Assembly (NCBI GenBank): GCA_033220425.1
Contig: CM065652.1
Location: 1,240,001-1,304,000, forward strand
Length of the DNA stretch: 64,000 nt
Source: Lepraria neglecta
Lineage: Eukaryota; Ascomycota; Lecanoromycetes; Lecanorales; Stereocaulaceae
Reading direction: 5' to 3'
The notes below the pieces were generated by a model. That model saw nothing but the letters and a program-made list of their open reading frames with translations. It was not told the origin of the DNA and ran no database searches. Both the position numbers and the translations under genes were made by a program. Shown here piece by piece: positions 9,700 to 19,804 of this stretch (position 1 is the stretch's first letter; every line of letters starts with the position of its first letter).

Positions 9700-12284
9700 T
9701 CAGTTACCCAACTCAATCCTCCTCTGAAGTACATTCCTCGCATCTCCCAGCTCCAACACTTCCAAACCTAAGTCCTCCAAAACCTCCCTGCCCTCAACAT
9801 TATCCCGGAAGATTTTCTTCTCTACCTCCCACAAGCCTAATCCTACATCTTCTTCAGTCTCTTCGCTTTGTTCACTCTTCGCAGGCAGATTCAGCAACAT
9901 CAGTGCCCCTTTCAACTTTCTCATCCCTATCTCACCCTGCCCTCCTCCTAGCCAGCGATCCACAGTTCCCCAAATAACCTCGACATCACGTTGAAATTGG
10001 GCGATGCCACTGGCAGAGAATGTATACCGCATCAAAACATAGTCCCAAAGGAATGCCTGGATAGCGAGAGCGACCTGACGCACGATACGCCTGAGAGGCG
10101 CCGGTGCAAGGACCTTGTAGAGAAAGGAAAGGTACTCATTCAGTTGCTGGACTGTGGCATCCAGCTCTGCCGTTAAAGCTAGTGAGGTAGTAGGCTCAGA
10201 GGAGGAAAGAGATGACCAAGGGTTGATGCGGCCGTAAGGTCGAAGATTTTCGCGGATGCTGTGGATGAGCATATCTTGAATGATACCCTCAGATCGTACA
10301 CGCAGGCGTTTGTAGGCTCCAGCCGTTTCGTCAAAGAGAGCGCCTGTGTCTTCTTCGGAGCCTACAGCACTCGATGTCCGCTCTGCTACATCTTCCATGC
10401 TCATGGGTCCAGCAAGGTTCTTCCCTGTGCTCCTCCTTGCTCGATCTTGCAATTCGTCCCATAATTCCAGGAAAAAGATGTCATCGCTCCAATCGCGCAT
10501 CTTCTTCTCGAGATACTCGGCGCTACCGTAGACGCGACAGAGGCGCTCTAAGCCGCCTAGGCCCCGGAGCTCTGCCTGTGATTCACGCGAAACGCCTTGG
10601 ACTGTGCGAGCGATGGAGGAGGTGATGGTTAGATAGGCCTCGAGGGAATCGTGAAGGCGAGAGTGGAGACGATCGAAGATGGTGATTTGGATATCGATGA
10701 GGAAACGGAGCTTTTGGGAGAATGAAGTCAGTGGCCTGTAGCGGTCCGTAATTGTTTCGAGGAGGTCATTGACCCTAATCGCAGCGTAGGTAGGCTTGGT
10801 TGCGCCCGAGTCGACACTGTCGTAGTCTATCTCGCCGCTTTCGGGAGATTCGATGATGTTTTGGTATCGAGACAAGGCGACTGGGTACGAGTTAGAAGGA
10901 GTATCCGGATTGAAGTATTGCACCTACAATTCTTTTCAACTTCCAGCCATCTGCCGAACCAGTCCTTCTTGACGAGCACCTCCCAGGTCAAGCCTTTCCA
11001 CCCCTCAACCGCGTTGCCTCCATCGTAGTTCCACTCATCTCTCATACTGACATCGAAACTCATGATCTCGTGAATGAGGTGACTCAGAAGCTGTGGCTGA
11101 TTGGATATCCGAGGTAGCAATGCGAAGATCTTGTGACGAAGCATGGGCAACAAAGAGGTTATAAGCGCAGACGTAGAGTCGATATAGATAGATGTAAGGG
11201 CTAGATTCGATATTCTGAAATGGTCCCGAAGTATTGGCTGCAAGTATATGGCGAAGAACTCATCATAAGTGTTTAGGAGGCCGACCACATGGGAGAGGAA
11301 GTACTCGGGCTGTGTGTGTTAGTCTTGTCTCGATTAGTCTATCTCGAGACCAGGCTTACCTTGTCGAGTCTATTGGTTGGTCTGTCGCCCTCAAAGTGGT
11401 ACTTGAAGCGTAGCTCAAGTGGCTTTGCCATGACTTCCAGAGGTAGCAGTACCAACTGCTCCTCTCTGCTGGCCTTCTCGAAATCTTGATTGTCCCTTGC
11501 CTTCAATTCCGGCTCTTGTAGTTCAAGCAGCTTCTTCACTCCATCGTTCCATTCCTGCTCCAGACTTCCGTCGAGGGTGACATCCTTCCCAGGCCACTGG
11601 AATTTCTTCAGCGTCGCTTCGAAATCACTTGCAAAGGCATCTTTCATCTGTTTCCAAAGTATGCGAGCAGTTCGGTCAACATGGTCTATGAGGTGGGGAG
11701 CTGCGTCTTCGGCAGCTGGTTGGGCTTCCCTTAGAGCGTTGACAAGGTTTTGAAGGCGAAGATATGGTTGGAGGGCAGCTTGTGGTGACTTTTTGAAGTT
11801 GCGGCGGGCTTCGGAGCTTAGTTTCTCAACTTCTGTGAGCAGCTCCATGTATCCTTGGGCCACGTCCAGCTTCCGCAGACTCTCCATGCTAGCATCGAAT
11901 TTGCGTACAGCATCATCACTTGTCTCTGATCGAGTTACAATGAATAGACGACGGTCAATGTCAGCCTGCTGCGACTTGTATTTCTTAGCTCGCTCGCGAA
12001 GATTGTTGGAGTGCGTTCTTGAGGCTTCAGTGCTTTCATCAAGTGTCCATTTTGCTTCTTGGAGCTGGTACCTGTTAGGAACGCCGTTGCTGTTATCAAG
12101 GCGACGAGAAACGTACTTGCTTCTGGAGCAGAACTTGTTGAGCCTTCACATCTTCGAGTAGAGCATCAATATTAGCCAAGTCAGTGCTGTTTTGCAGCTT
12201 GTCATCCAGGTAGTCTTCCACCCGTATGTCCCGCTCCTCATCAGCCACCTGGGAGCTTGAACTCCGGTAAGCAAGTTCGGTCAT
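9700..12284 (-). CDS. TIP20: Tip20/RINT-1 family vesicle-tethering protein (Dsl1 complex)
   Basis: Four exons: 12284..12117, 12064..11360, 11309..10928 and 10880..9700, all in phase, giving 811 residues. Introns are 52, 50, 47 and so similar in size; the last has a CTAAC branch site and donor GTAGGT. The family (yeast Tip20, animal RINT-1) works in the Dsl1 complex that tethers Golgi-derived COPI vesicles at the ER. An N-terminal coiled-coil region (VEDYLDDKLQNSTDLANIDA, LLEDVKAQQVLLQKQ) precedes the long helical RINT-1/TIP20 domain with LTWEVLVKKDWFGRWLEVEK, RYQNIIESPESGEIDYDSV and AIRVNDLLETITDRYRPL. Splicing restores WLEVEKNFALSRYQ across the last junction. The gene diverges from DNA ligase I across 230 bp. 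Confidence 0.88.
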
Positions 12285-12514
12285 AGCGAGGGTATATATC
12301 AAGAACAATTGCTCTTAGGAAACATCTTTAATTGTAGAGAAAGATAAGTAGTGAATCGAGAAGTCGGACAAGCTGCAGGCACTAGTAAAATTAGACGCGT
12401 TTGACGCGACTAACCCCGGCTCCATGGTGACGATGTTCAACGGCGCGATGAATCAACTGTCAACATGTGCGCCATGACTGTCACTGAGAATCAGCCAGAT
12501 TCTTGTCACTGGCA
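12285..12514. promoter_or_regulatory. Shared divergent promoter with MluI cell-cycle boxes
   Basis: The 230-bp gap between the TIP20-like and DNA ligase I start codons contains ACGCGT at 12395-12400 and a second ACGCG core at 12404-12408. ACGCGT is the MluI cell-cycle box bound by MBF in yeasts. The yeast ligase gene CDC9 is a classic G1/S target of that factor, so regulation of the ligase side is plausible. The sites are about 110-120 bp upstream of the ligase ATG. Function is inferred, not shown. An out-of-frame upstream ATG (12464) overlaps the ligase start. Confidence 0.5.
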
Positions 12515-15178
12515 ATGTCGACGCCGACCAAGAGGCGAAAGACGAACAACCACCAACCTTCACCGCAAACCGTGGGAAGCTTAGACTTCTTTTTCAACAA
12601 ACAGAAAGATCAAAAGCTCAAACAGGTAGCGGAGGACGCGTCCGTTCAAGATAATGCAGATTTGGGATCGCAGGAAGAGAAGAGCAAGGATGTTAGCACA
12701 CAGCACCTGACAGATGAAGAGCTCGCACGGAAGCTGCAGGCTGAATGGGATCAGCAAGATCGGGGCGTTGGATCAGCCGGCACGGAGACGCGGGATGACC
12801 CAGATTTTGGATTTCAGATGAATAGCAAAGACCACGCTACAGATGATGGCGAGCTACGAAATCATCAGGGGAGCCCCTTCAAGCCCGAGAACGGCACCGG
12901 TGGTAAAGAAGAAGCGGTCAATAGTCAGGGCCTAAAGGGGGCATCCAACAAGAAAGACACACTAGCTTTGCGGTCTGCAGCCTCGGCAGAAGACGCCATA
13001 TCCTCGAGCATACCTTTCGACGAGAACCCTACGACCTTCGACCCCTCGAAATACATACCAGACCTACAAAAGCATTGGGCTACCGAAGGTGGTAATGCTT
13101 CGTACGGACTCCTCACAAGGTGTTTTGTGCTAGTCAATAGCACGCAAAGCCGCATAAAAATTGTCGACACCTTGGTCAATTTCCTGCGAACCCTCATTGA
13201 AGGCGACCCTGAAAGTCTGTTGCCGGCAGTGTGGCTAGCTACCAATGCAATATCACCCCCATATATCTCACTGGAACTAGGGCTTGGTGGCTCAGCTATA
13301 TCAAAGGCACTAAAGAAGATTTGTATGCTCGACAGTGCTGGTCTAAAGGCATTGTACGACAAGCACGGAGATGCAGGAGACGTTGCTTTCGAAGCGAAGA
13401 AGCGGCAGAGCTTCACACTTCGCAAACCAAAACCTCTATCGATCAAAGGCGTTTTTGAGAGCCTTGTGAAGGTTGCGAACAGCAAAGGCACTGGCAGCCA
13501 GGAATTCAAGCAAAGAATTGTGGAGAGGCTGCTGCAAGATGCCCAAGGGGCCGAAGAGAGCAGATATCTAGTCCGGACGTTATGTCAACATCTACGCATC
13601 GGTGCAGTGAAGACCACTATGCTTATCGCCCTTTCTCGAGCTTTCCTTATGTCGAGACCTCCGGGAGCGACTTTTGATGTGAAGCTACAATCAGATCTGG
13701 CAAAGCTCAAGAAAGAGGCGTTGGCAGAAGTCTACGGAAAGGGTGAAGAGCTCGTCAAAGCTTGCTTTGCTCGTCGACCTAACTACAACGATCTTGTACC
13801 ATGCCTCCTTGAAGTCGGTATCTCGGACGGGCTTCTGTTACGGTGCGGACTGGCATTGCATATCCCCTTACGGCCCATGTTGGGCAGCATTACGCGCGAT
13901 CTGGGCGAAATGCTCACAAAGTTGCAAGGACGCGACTTCAGCTGCGAATACAAGTACGATGGCCAGCGAGCTCAGGTACATTGTGATGACAAAGGGAAGG
14001 TCTCGATCTTCTCGAGGCATCTGGAAGTCATGACAGACAAATATCCTGATCTAGTCGCGCTTGTACCTCAAATTCGTGGCGAAAGTGTCAGCAGCTTCAT
14101 TTTGGAGGGCGAAGTAGTGGCTATCGACCATGACACTGGCGATCTGAAAGCCTTCCAAACGTTGACTAACAGGGCAAAGAAAGATGTTGCCATAAGCTCG
14201 ATCAAAGTTGACGTTTGCCTATTCTCCTTTGACCTAATGTACCTCAACGGCGAAGAGTTACTTGATCGCCCTTTCCGCGAGAGACGAGAGCTTCTCCGGA
14301 GTCTCTTTGTCGAGATCCCTCATCGCTTCACATGGGTCAAGAATTTGGACGCCACCTCTGCCGACTCTGAAGCTGTGCTCGAGTTTTTCAAATCAGCCAC
14401 GGACATTAAATGTGAAGGTATCATGGTCAAGGTCTTGGATAATGTGCTAAACCCAGCTCTGCCAGTGGAGATTGGTGATGATGCGGAGGCGCCTGAACCG
14501 CCACCTCCACCATCAACTAGAGCCCCCAAGAAGTCCAAAGCCAAAAGCAAGACGACAGCGACTGAAAAAGCGGAAGAAAAGGAAAAAGGCACCCGTCGAA
14601 AAGCCCTTCTTTCGACATACGAGCCCGATAAACGCCTCGACTCCTGGCTCAAAGTCAAGAAAGACTACAACACCTCGGCTGATACTATCGACCTCATCCC
14701 TATCGCCGCTTGGCATGGCCAAGGTCGCAAAGCAAAGTGGTGGTCCCCCATCTTACTCGCCGTCCGCAACCCCACAACTGGCTCCCTCGAAGCTGTTACG
14801 AAATGCATTTCAGGCTTCACGGACAAGTTCTACAAGGAGAACAAAGAGAGGTACAACGAAGATACTGGTGAAAATTTGATCTCCAGGCCAAGCTACGTTG
14901 AGTATCCGTACAGCCCAGATGTCTGGTTCGAGCCGCAAGAAGTATGGGAGATGGCGTTTGCGGATATTACGAAAAGTCCTACTTATCTTGCAGCTATTGG
15001 ACTAGTTGATGAGGATCGTGGGCTCAGCATGAGATTTCCACGGTTCTTGAAAACAAGGGAGGATAAGGGCATTGATGAGGCAAGCACCGCGGACTTCTTG
15101 GCAGAATTGTGGTTCAAGCAGGAGGCGAAAGGTGGAGTTGGTGGCATAAAAGAGGTGCCAGAAGAAGACGAGGAATAG
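12515..15178 (+). CDS. CDC9: DNA ligase I, ATP-dependent
   Basis: Single-exon gene for 887 residues; the ATG at 12515 (MSTPTKRRKTNN) starts the protein. ATP-dependent ligase I seals Okazaki fragments and completes excision repair. Near the N-terminus SLDFFFNK resembles a PCNA-binding PIP box, preceded by a basic KRRKTNN stretch that may act as a nuclear signal. An N-terminal acidic/disordered region is followed by the DNA-binding domain (about residues 180-400). The adenylation domain carries motif I, CEYKYDGQRAQ, with the nucleotidyl-accepting Lys at about residue 480. Later motifs include FILEGEVVAID, VCLFSFDLMYLNGE, EGIMVK and DSWLKVKKDY. A Pro/Lys-rich insertion (APKKSKAKSKTTATEKAEEK) lies just before the last of these. 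The length agrees with fungal ligase I. The MCB-like sites upstream fit S-phase expression. Confidence 0.96.
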   Translation: MSTPTKRRKTNNHQPSPQTVGSLDFFFNKQKDQKLKQVAEDASVQDNADLGSQEEKSKDVSTQHLTDEELARKLQAEWDQQDRGVGSAGTETRDDPDFGFQMNSKDHATDDGELRNHQGSPFKPENGTGGKEEAVNSQGLKGASNKKDTLALRSAASAEDAISSSIPFDENPTTFDPSKYIPDLQKHWATEGGNASYGLLTRCFVLVNSTQSRIKIVDTLVNFLRTLIEGDPESLLPAVWLATNAISPPYISLELGLGGSAISKALKKICMLDSAGLKALYDKHGDAGDVAFEAKKRQSFTLRKPKPLSIKGVFESLVKVANSKGTGSQEFKQRIVERLLQDAQGAEESRYLVRTLCQHLRIGAVKTTMLIALSRAFLMSRPPGATFDVKLQSDLAKLKKEALAEVYGKGEELVKACFARRPNYNDLVPCLLEVGISDGLLLRCGLALHIPLRPMLGSITRDLGEMLTKLQGRDFSCEYKYDGQRAQVHCDDKGKVSIFSRHLEVMTDKYPDLVALVPQIRGESVSSFILEGEVVAIDHDTGDLKAFQTLTNRAKKDVAISSIKVDVCLFSFDLMYLNGEELLDRPFRERRELLRSLFVEIPHRFTWVKNLDATSADSEAVLEFFKSATDIKCEGIMVKVLDNVLNPALPVEIGDDAEAPEPPPPPSTRAPKKSKAKSKTTATEKAEEKEKGTRRKALLSTYEPDKRLDSWLKVKKDYNTSADTIDLIPIAAWHGQGRKAKWWSPILLAVRNPTTGSLEAVTKCISGFTDKFYKENKERYNEDTGENLISRPSYVEYPYSPDVWFEPQEVWEMAFADITKSPTYLAAIGLVDEDRGLSMRFPRFLKTREDKGIDEASTADFLAELWFKQEAKGGVGGIKEVPEEDEE

Positions 15179-15602
15179 ATGGGAGTATCTCGCGTCGGCT
15201 TCTCCGACTGCCTATGCCTGAGTATGTAATAATTACCCTGGTTCTCTCTATGTAAGAAAAAGAAAATCGTTCGTTGTTACCGTTGGAACCATACTGCTAG
15301 TATTGCGGTTGGAAATGGAATTCGCCGCTGATGGAATGTCAATATGGGTCATGAGTCAAGTTGAGCGCCAAGGTTGAGCAGATTAAACATTTTCACATGG
15401 CAATTGAACATATCCGAAACTTTTATACGAGAGTCATTGCCTAGCATTTGAGGCAGCAAGCTTCTTGACCGTTCTTGCCATACATCCCACACTTCAATTC
15501 ATCAGCTACAAAAGTCTGAACTACGAACCACTCTTAAAACTTTCAGCAACTTCGCTGTCGCTGCCTATCACTCCACATTAATTCCGCACGAGCAACGCCA
15601 AC

Positions 15603-16088
15603 ATGGAGGAGTCTATCACCAATAGCGATGCGCATGCTTCTCTTCCTACCCAAACACCACAACACACCGTCCAAGACCTCCAAAACATCCCAACATTATA
15701 ATACAAAATCCACATCTTCATGCACGATCTTCGGCACTTCGACGAAAAAGTGGATTCGCGAAGCCGATTAGACAGCATAGTCGACGCATCATACATCGGA
15801 GAGCCCTATTTCCAGCATTCGGAAGTCGAAATGATCAAATCCACCGCGGTCATTAACAACGGCGAGCATACCCTGGGGGACCTGATCCGGGAAACCCTCG
15901 ACGGGCGCTTGAATCGGAGGATGAAGAAACGGGTCGAGAGTGAGGATTATCGGGTTTGCGCTGCGCATGACCTCGCGCCTATTTTCGAGAAGGGGTTGAG
16001 TATTAGGCCGAAGGAGTTTGAGAAGGATAAGGAGTTTGTTAGACTGGTGCGTACTTCTGGTTTGAAGTTGAAGGATGGAGAGAGCTAG
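15603..16088 (+). pseudogene. Small unknown ORF interrupted by an in-frame TAA
   Basis: From the ATG at 15603 (MEESITNSDAHASLPTQ) the frame is open to 15698, meets TAA at 15699-15701, and continues open in the same frame to the stop at 16088 (ends SGLKLKDGES). Reading on past the stop gives a plausible soluble charged protein of about 160 residues. Translation from the in-frame ATG at 15720 would give 122 residues, starting MHDLRHFDEKVDSRSR. I do not recognise a family. A CAA-to-TAA change would explain the stop. It may instead be a short gene starting at 15720. Confidence 0.4.
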
Positions 16089-16894
16089 ATGGGAATGGGG
16101 AAGAAAGGTGATGTGCCCAAGCATCAAGGCGGGAAGAAGAAAAATTAGAGGGGCCCTTAGATGTTTCCTATCCGTTCATGATAGCATTGAGGGGGGCCAG
16201 TGACACATTTCCTACTCTTCTTTCGCTTCACTGTACTTTATCGAGCGTTTTTGATAGTACCCTAACAACCCATAATTTCCTTACCCTTCCTAGGTCCCCC
16301 AAATTTCGTTCATCTCTTCGGCTTGAATCCCTCTGACTTCTCGGGCTAAGACCCTTACTAGGTATGCATGACTTATGAGAGGTAAGAGCGATCAAGGGTG
16401 TTGCTGCCTCAGAGGCTAAGGTAAGCAATGGCTCACGAACACCAAGGAGGTCTGAATACATCTATATTCCATCAACACGTGAGACATTTAAACCTGCGCA
16501 GTCTTGGCGGTCTTAGCAACCCTGTTGACTCGTACAAGACATCCCATCCCATTTCATACCGTACTAAAGCTGTGAAGCACAGGGGTTGAATGACATGAAT
16601 GCGAGTTAATGTCAGCAAAGCTCCATTTATGTTCCCGTGGTACCAAGCTTTTGAATGTGGCATACACACTGCACCTAGAAAGTCCATTAGGACAAAACCA
16701 TTTGCTGATTAAATGTCATTTCTAGACATTCTCGAGTCAACACTGCTATACACACTACTCGCTGCTTTACCATAGCGTGGCCATCACACGGCGGTCACCC
16801 TTGTACAAACACCCGGCAGGAATCCCTTCGTCAAGCGCTGAGAAGTACATCCCAAAAGATCAACTTCGATCACGAGATTCCAAAACCAGCTCCT
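16089..16894. other. Spacer without a supported gene
   Basis: About 800 bp with only short ORFs that show no domain. It lies downstream of the decayed DUF6536 gene and of the small broken ORF, so it is 3' flanking sequence for both. Confidence 0.45.
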
Positions 16895-19310
16895 CTAAGC
16901 GTAAAAGTGCCCAGGAATAGGCGGCGCGACATCCCTCGCAGTAGTAAAACAGCAATGTCCTACGCCCGCATTATTCTGGCTTACCACACCCGAATGCACG
17001 GGAAATCTTTAAGCCTCCTCATCTCCGGGAAGCGGTTGGTGGCAGGCTGCACTGATGGCAGCGCTACAAGTAGATGCTAGTGGCATGCCGTTGGGATATT
17101 TGCGGAGGCTGATGAGAAGGAGGGTAAGGATCATGGCTGTGCCGATGAGGAGAGCTGCGATCGAATACAGCCGGTCAGAAACAGATTTTAAAATTCAAAG
17201 GTAAGCTGAGAGGGGTCAGGAGCGTACATATCATGATATCAAGTAGACTGTAGCAGGCAACAGTGATGGTGCTCCTCGTATCCAGGCTTCCATCGCTGTA
17301 GTGGCTGATTATCCGTACCACAAAGATACTTTGTGAGACAGTCCAATGAAGGACTGCCATGGAAACGGTAAACGGTAGCCCGTACCCGAACGGCATAGAG
17401 ATGAAATATGATGATCCTGGATCCCTCTGGGTAGGGACACGCGCAGCGTCTTTCGTGACTTGTAATAACCCATCCACTCCTCGCTGACCGTGAAACAGCT
17501 GAGCAGTGCATTACATACCAAGTAGAGGAAGGAAATGAGGAATTAGATGTTGAAGTACATAACCTTGTCACCTTGTATTCTAGCAACATCAGCATGATCC
17601 AAAATAGGTAGTTACGGTGATCAACTCGCAGGCATTCTTGGTAAGAAGTTGATCAGCTTGTAGAAACTGGCGTTGCCCAGGCCCCAGCCGACTAAGGATT
17701 TCGAATACGTGGGAACTTCCAGTCCCTGGAGCGTTTTCACGCCAAGATCTAACATGACCGCCGCTGCCGTGAAGACAGAAACGCATCCGAAATTAGCAGT
17801 TTAGTGTAGAATCCCAATGCCAGTCTTGTGCTGGGGTACTAACATCGCCAGGGTGCAGCACCATCTCAGGGGGCCTGCTGCCGAAGCCCACCACAGTCTC
17901 TCTGGGTACCATTCGTTTACAGTTGGCCATTTCCATGCATTGGGGTTTGCTACGATATCCTTTTTAGATACTCTACTCATGCGTCTGGTGCTTTGGTCGG
18001 GCTCTTGAAGAAAAGACTCCAACGCGTCTCCTAGAATTGACAAGGGTGGAGCTGAATGTTTGGCGTAGCGTATAGCTGTGTAAATAAGGCATAAAACGTT
18101 TGCAATAGTTGAAACAGCAGACGAGTATGTGCCTGTCAGCTAGGCGTAATCGCAGTGAATGATGGCGCATACCACTTACCAATCATGATTCTGTAGGAAA
18201 ATATGACACTGCAGAGGTTCTCTGTGGTGCGATATGACGCCATGCAGTAGTCGATCTCATAGGCTTCAATGTTCCAGTGTGCGAGCGCCAAATTCTCCTC
18301 TTGTACGCTTTTGTATCCGTGTCCGGCAAGCTTCTTACTGCTGAACGTGTTTGTATATCCAAACATCGACTGCAAGAGATCTGTGCCAGTATCGGCCCGG
18401 GGTTCCGCATGCTAGAACCGAGCTGTTAATGCTATTGACGCCTGAGGCGACCATAATGAGATCTGAACGATCCCCGAATGGAGAGGCATACCGCATGAAA
18501 CATTGGAGCTTATCCAATTTCTTGAACGTAGTGCCATTACGCATATCGGCCTGCTTTTTCTCGATTAGTCCATGAAGCGACCGGCCACCATAACGTATGC
18601 TAGCTGCTAAGGGTTGAATTATCGGTAAGCTACCACGACTAGGTAAGCCTAATACGGATATGTTGGCCCTATCGTGGAGAGTTGAATTGGTGGCATTGAT
18701 CAAAAATCAGGGTTCATGACTAGCCAGTTGAAGCTGTTACTAGCCAGCGTAGAGGAAATGGCTGAGTTGTATCTGCGCTCATCATGGTCACTAAAGCACA
18801 TATGCAAGCGATTCAAACTTACAGGAAATGGAGGGGAACGGAGGACAAGCCTAGAAAGTACCACATAAGGAGTCTGTCCCAACTGATACATCTAAGGTTG
18901 CAAAGACTGGGCACCCCAATGTCCAGCCATACGTGATGCTTGTGCGCTTTGTTGATCTCTGAGCGGGTAGGGGCGGCCAGGAGCTGCATGCAAACATTCG
19001 AAACGCCAAGGAAAATGGTGCTGCATAGGTGGATGACCACATACAAACCCGTACTGATATTTTCGGTCCTGGTGGAGTCGCCTTGTTAGAGGGCGTTGAT
19101 GTCTTCATTGATTCCCCACTTGGCCTTGAAGGTCGCTGTGAAGGATACTTTGATCAGGAAGATCACGACGCCTGTTACTGAACAAGTGAGCATCACAACG
19201 TCTCTTCTCGAACACCAAGTCTGGAATTTTTGGGGCTGTCCATTCTCTGGATCTGCCTCTGGCAACCAAGGTCCTAGTAGCTTTAGGGTAGCGAAGCAAG
19301 GTTCTGCATA
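16895..19310 (-). pseudogene. Decayed DUF6536-type integral membrane protein gene
   Basis: Fragments in order on the minus strand match the fungal DUF6536 multi-spanning membrane protein family. Near 19100-18850: LIKVSFTATFKAKWGINEDI, then LYVVIHLCSTIFLGVSNVCM and APTRSEINKAHKHHVWLDIG. Near 18840: SSVPLHFL joined over a good intron to YNSAISSTLASNSFNWLVMN. Near 17950: ANPNAWKWPTVNEWYPERLW. Near 17400: YFISMPFGYGLPFTVSMAVL. Near 17070: GMPLASTCSAAISAACH, and the family's Cys-rich end VGHCCFTTARDVAPPIPGHF. Breaks include TAA at 19086-19088, TAA at 17009-17011, a shift near 18710 (one T short in a T run) and another near 18380-18400. The 5' end has no clear start codon. The family has no well-established function. 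The gene is not functional as given. Confidence 0.75.
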
Positions 19311-19804
19311 CTAGTCTGTAGTCTCGATGGAATATGAGACCGCCATTGAGCTTTTTAAGCTTGGACGAGCCTAGAGAAGACGAGATAGCGCAGATGTCCG
19401 CAAGACTAAAGAAATGCTAGAGTTAAGTAATTAGATAGACTGGGATGATCGCACTAGCCTACTGAAATTTCTCTTACACAGCCTCGCAACTAGGTCGCGC
19501 CAGAGTGGGCCGGCATTAAAAGCGATGATTCGCTCGCCTTACTGCGTATAGCTTATAGCACGATATAGCATTTATCACAAGAAAGCGAAAGTGCTCTAAT
19601 AAAGATGATGACTGGTGAGGTAGGATAATGCGGGGTAGGAAGACTCCCCTGCTCAAGGCATGATTGAGCAACAACCCCACGGTAATTTCCATGTCTGAAC
19701 TTCCCATTGGTATCATTTCCATCATATGTACAGTGGGCTCTGCACCGCCCCAAGCCTCACAAGCAATTAGGGCGCCACTCGGAGGATCGCCCGTTTGCCT
19801 CGAT

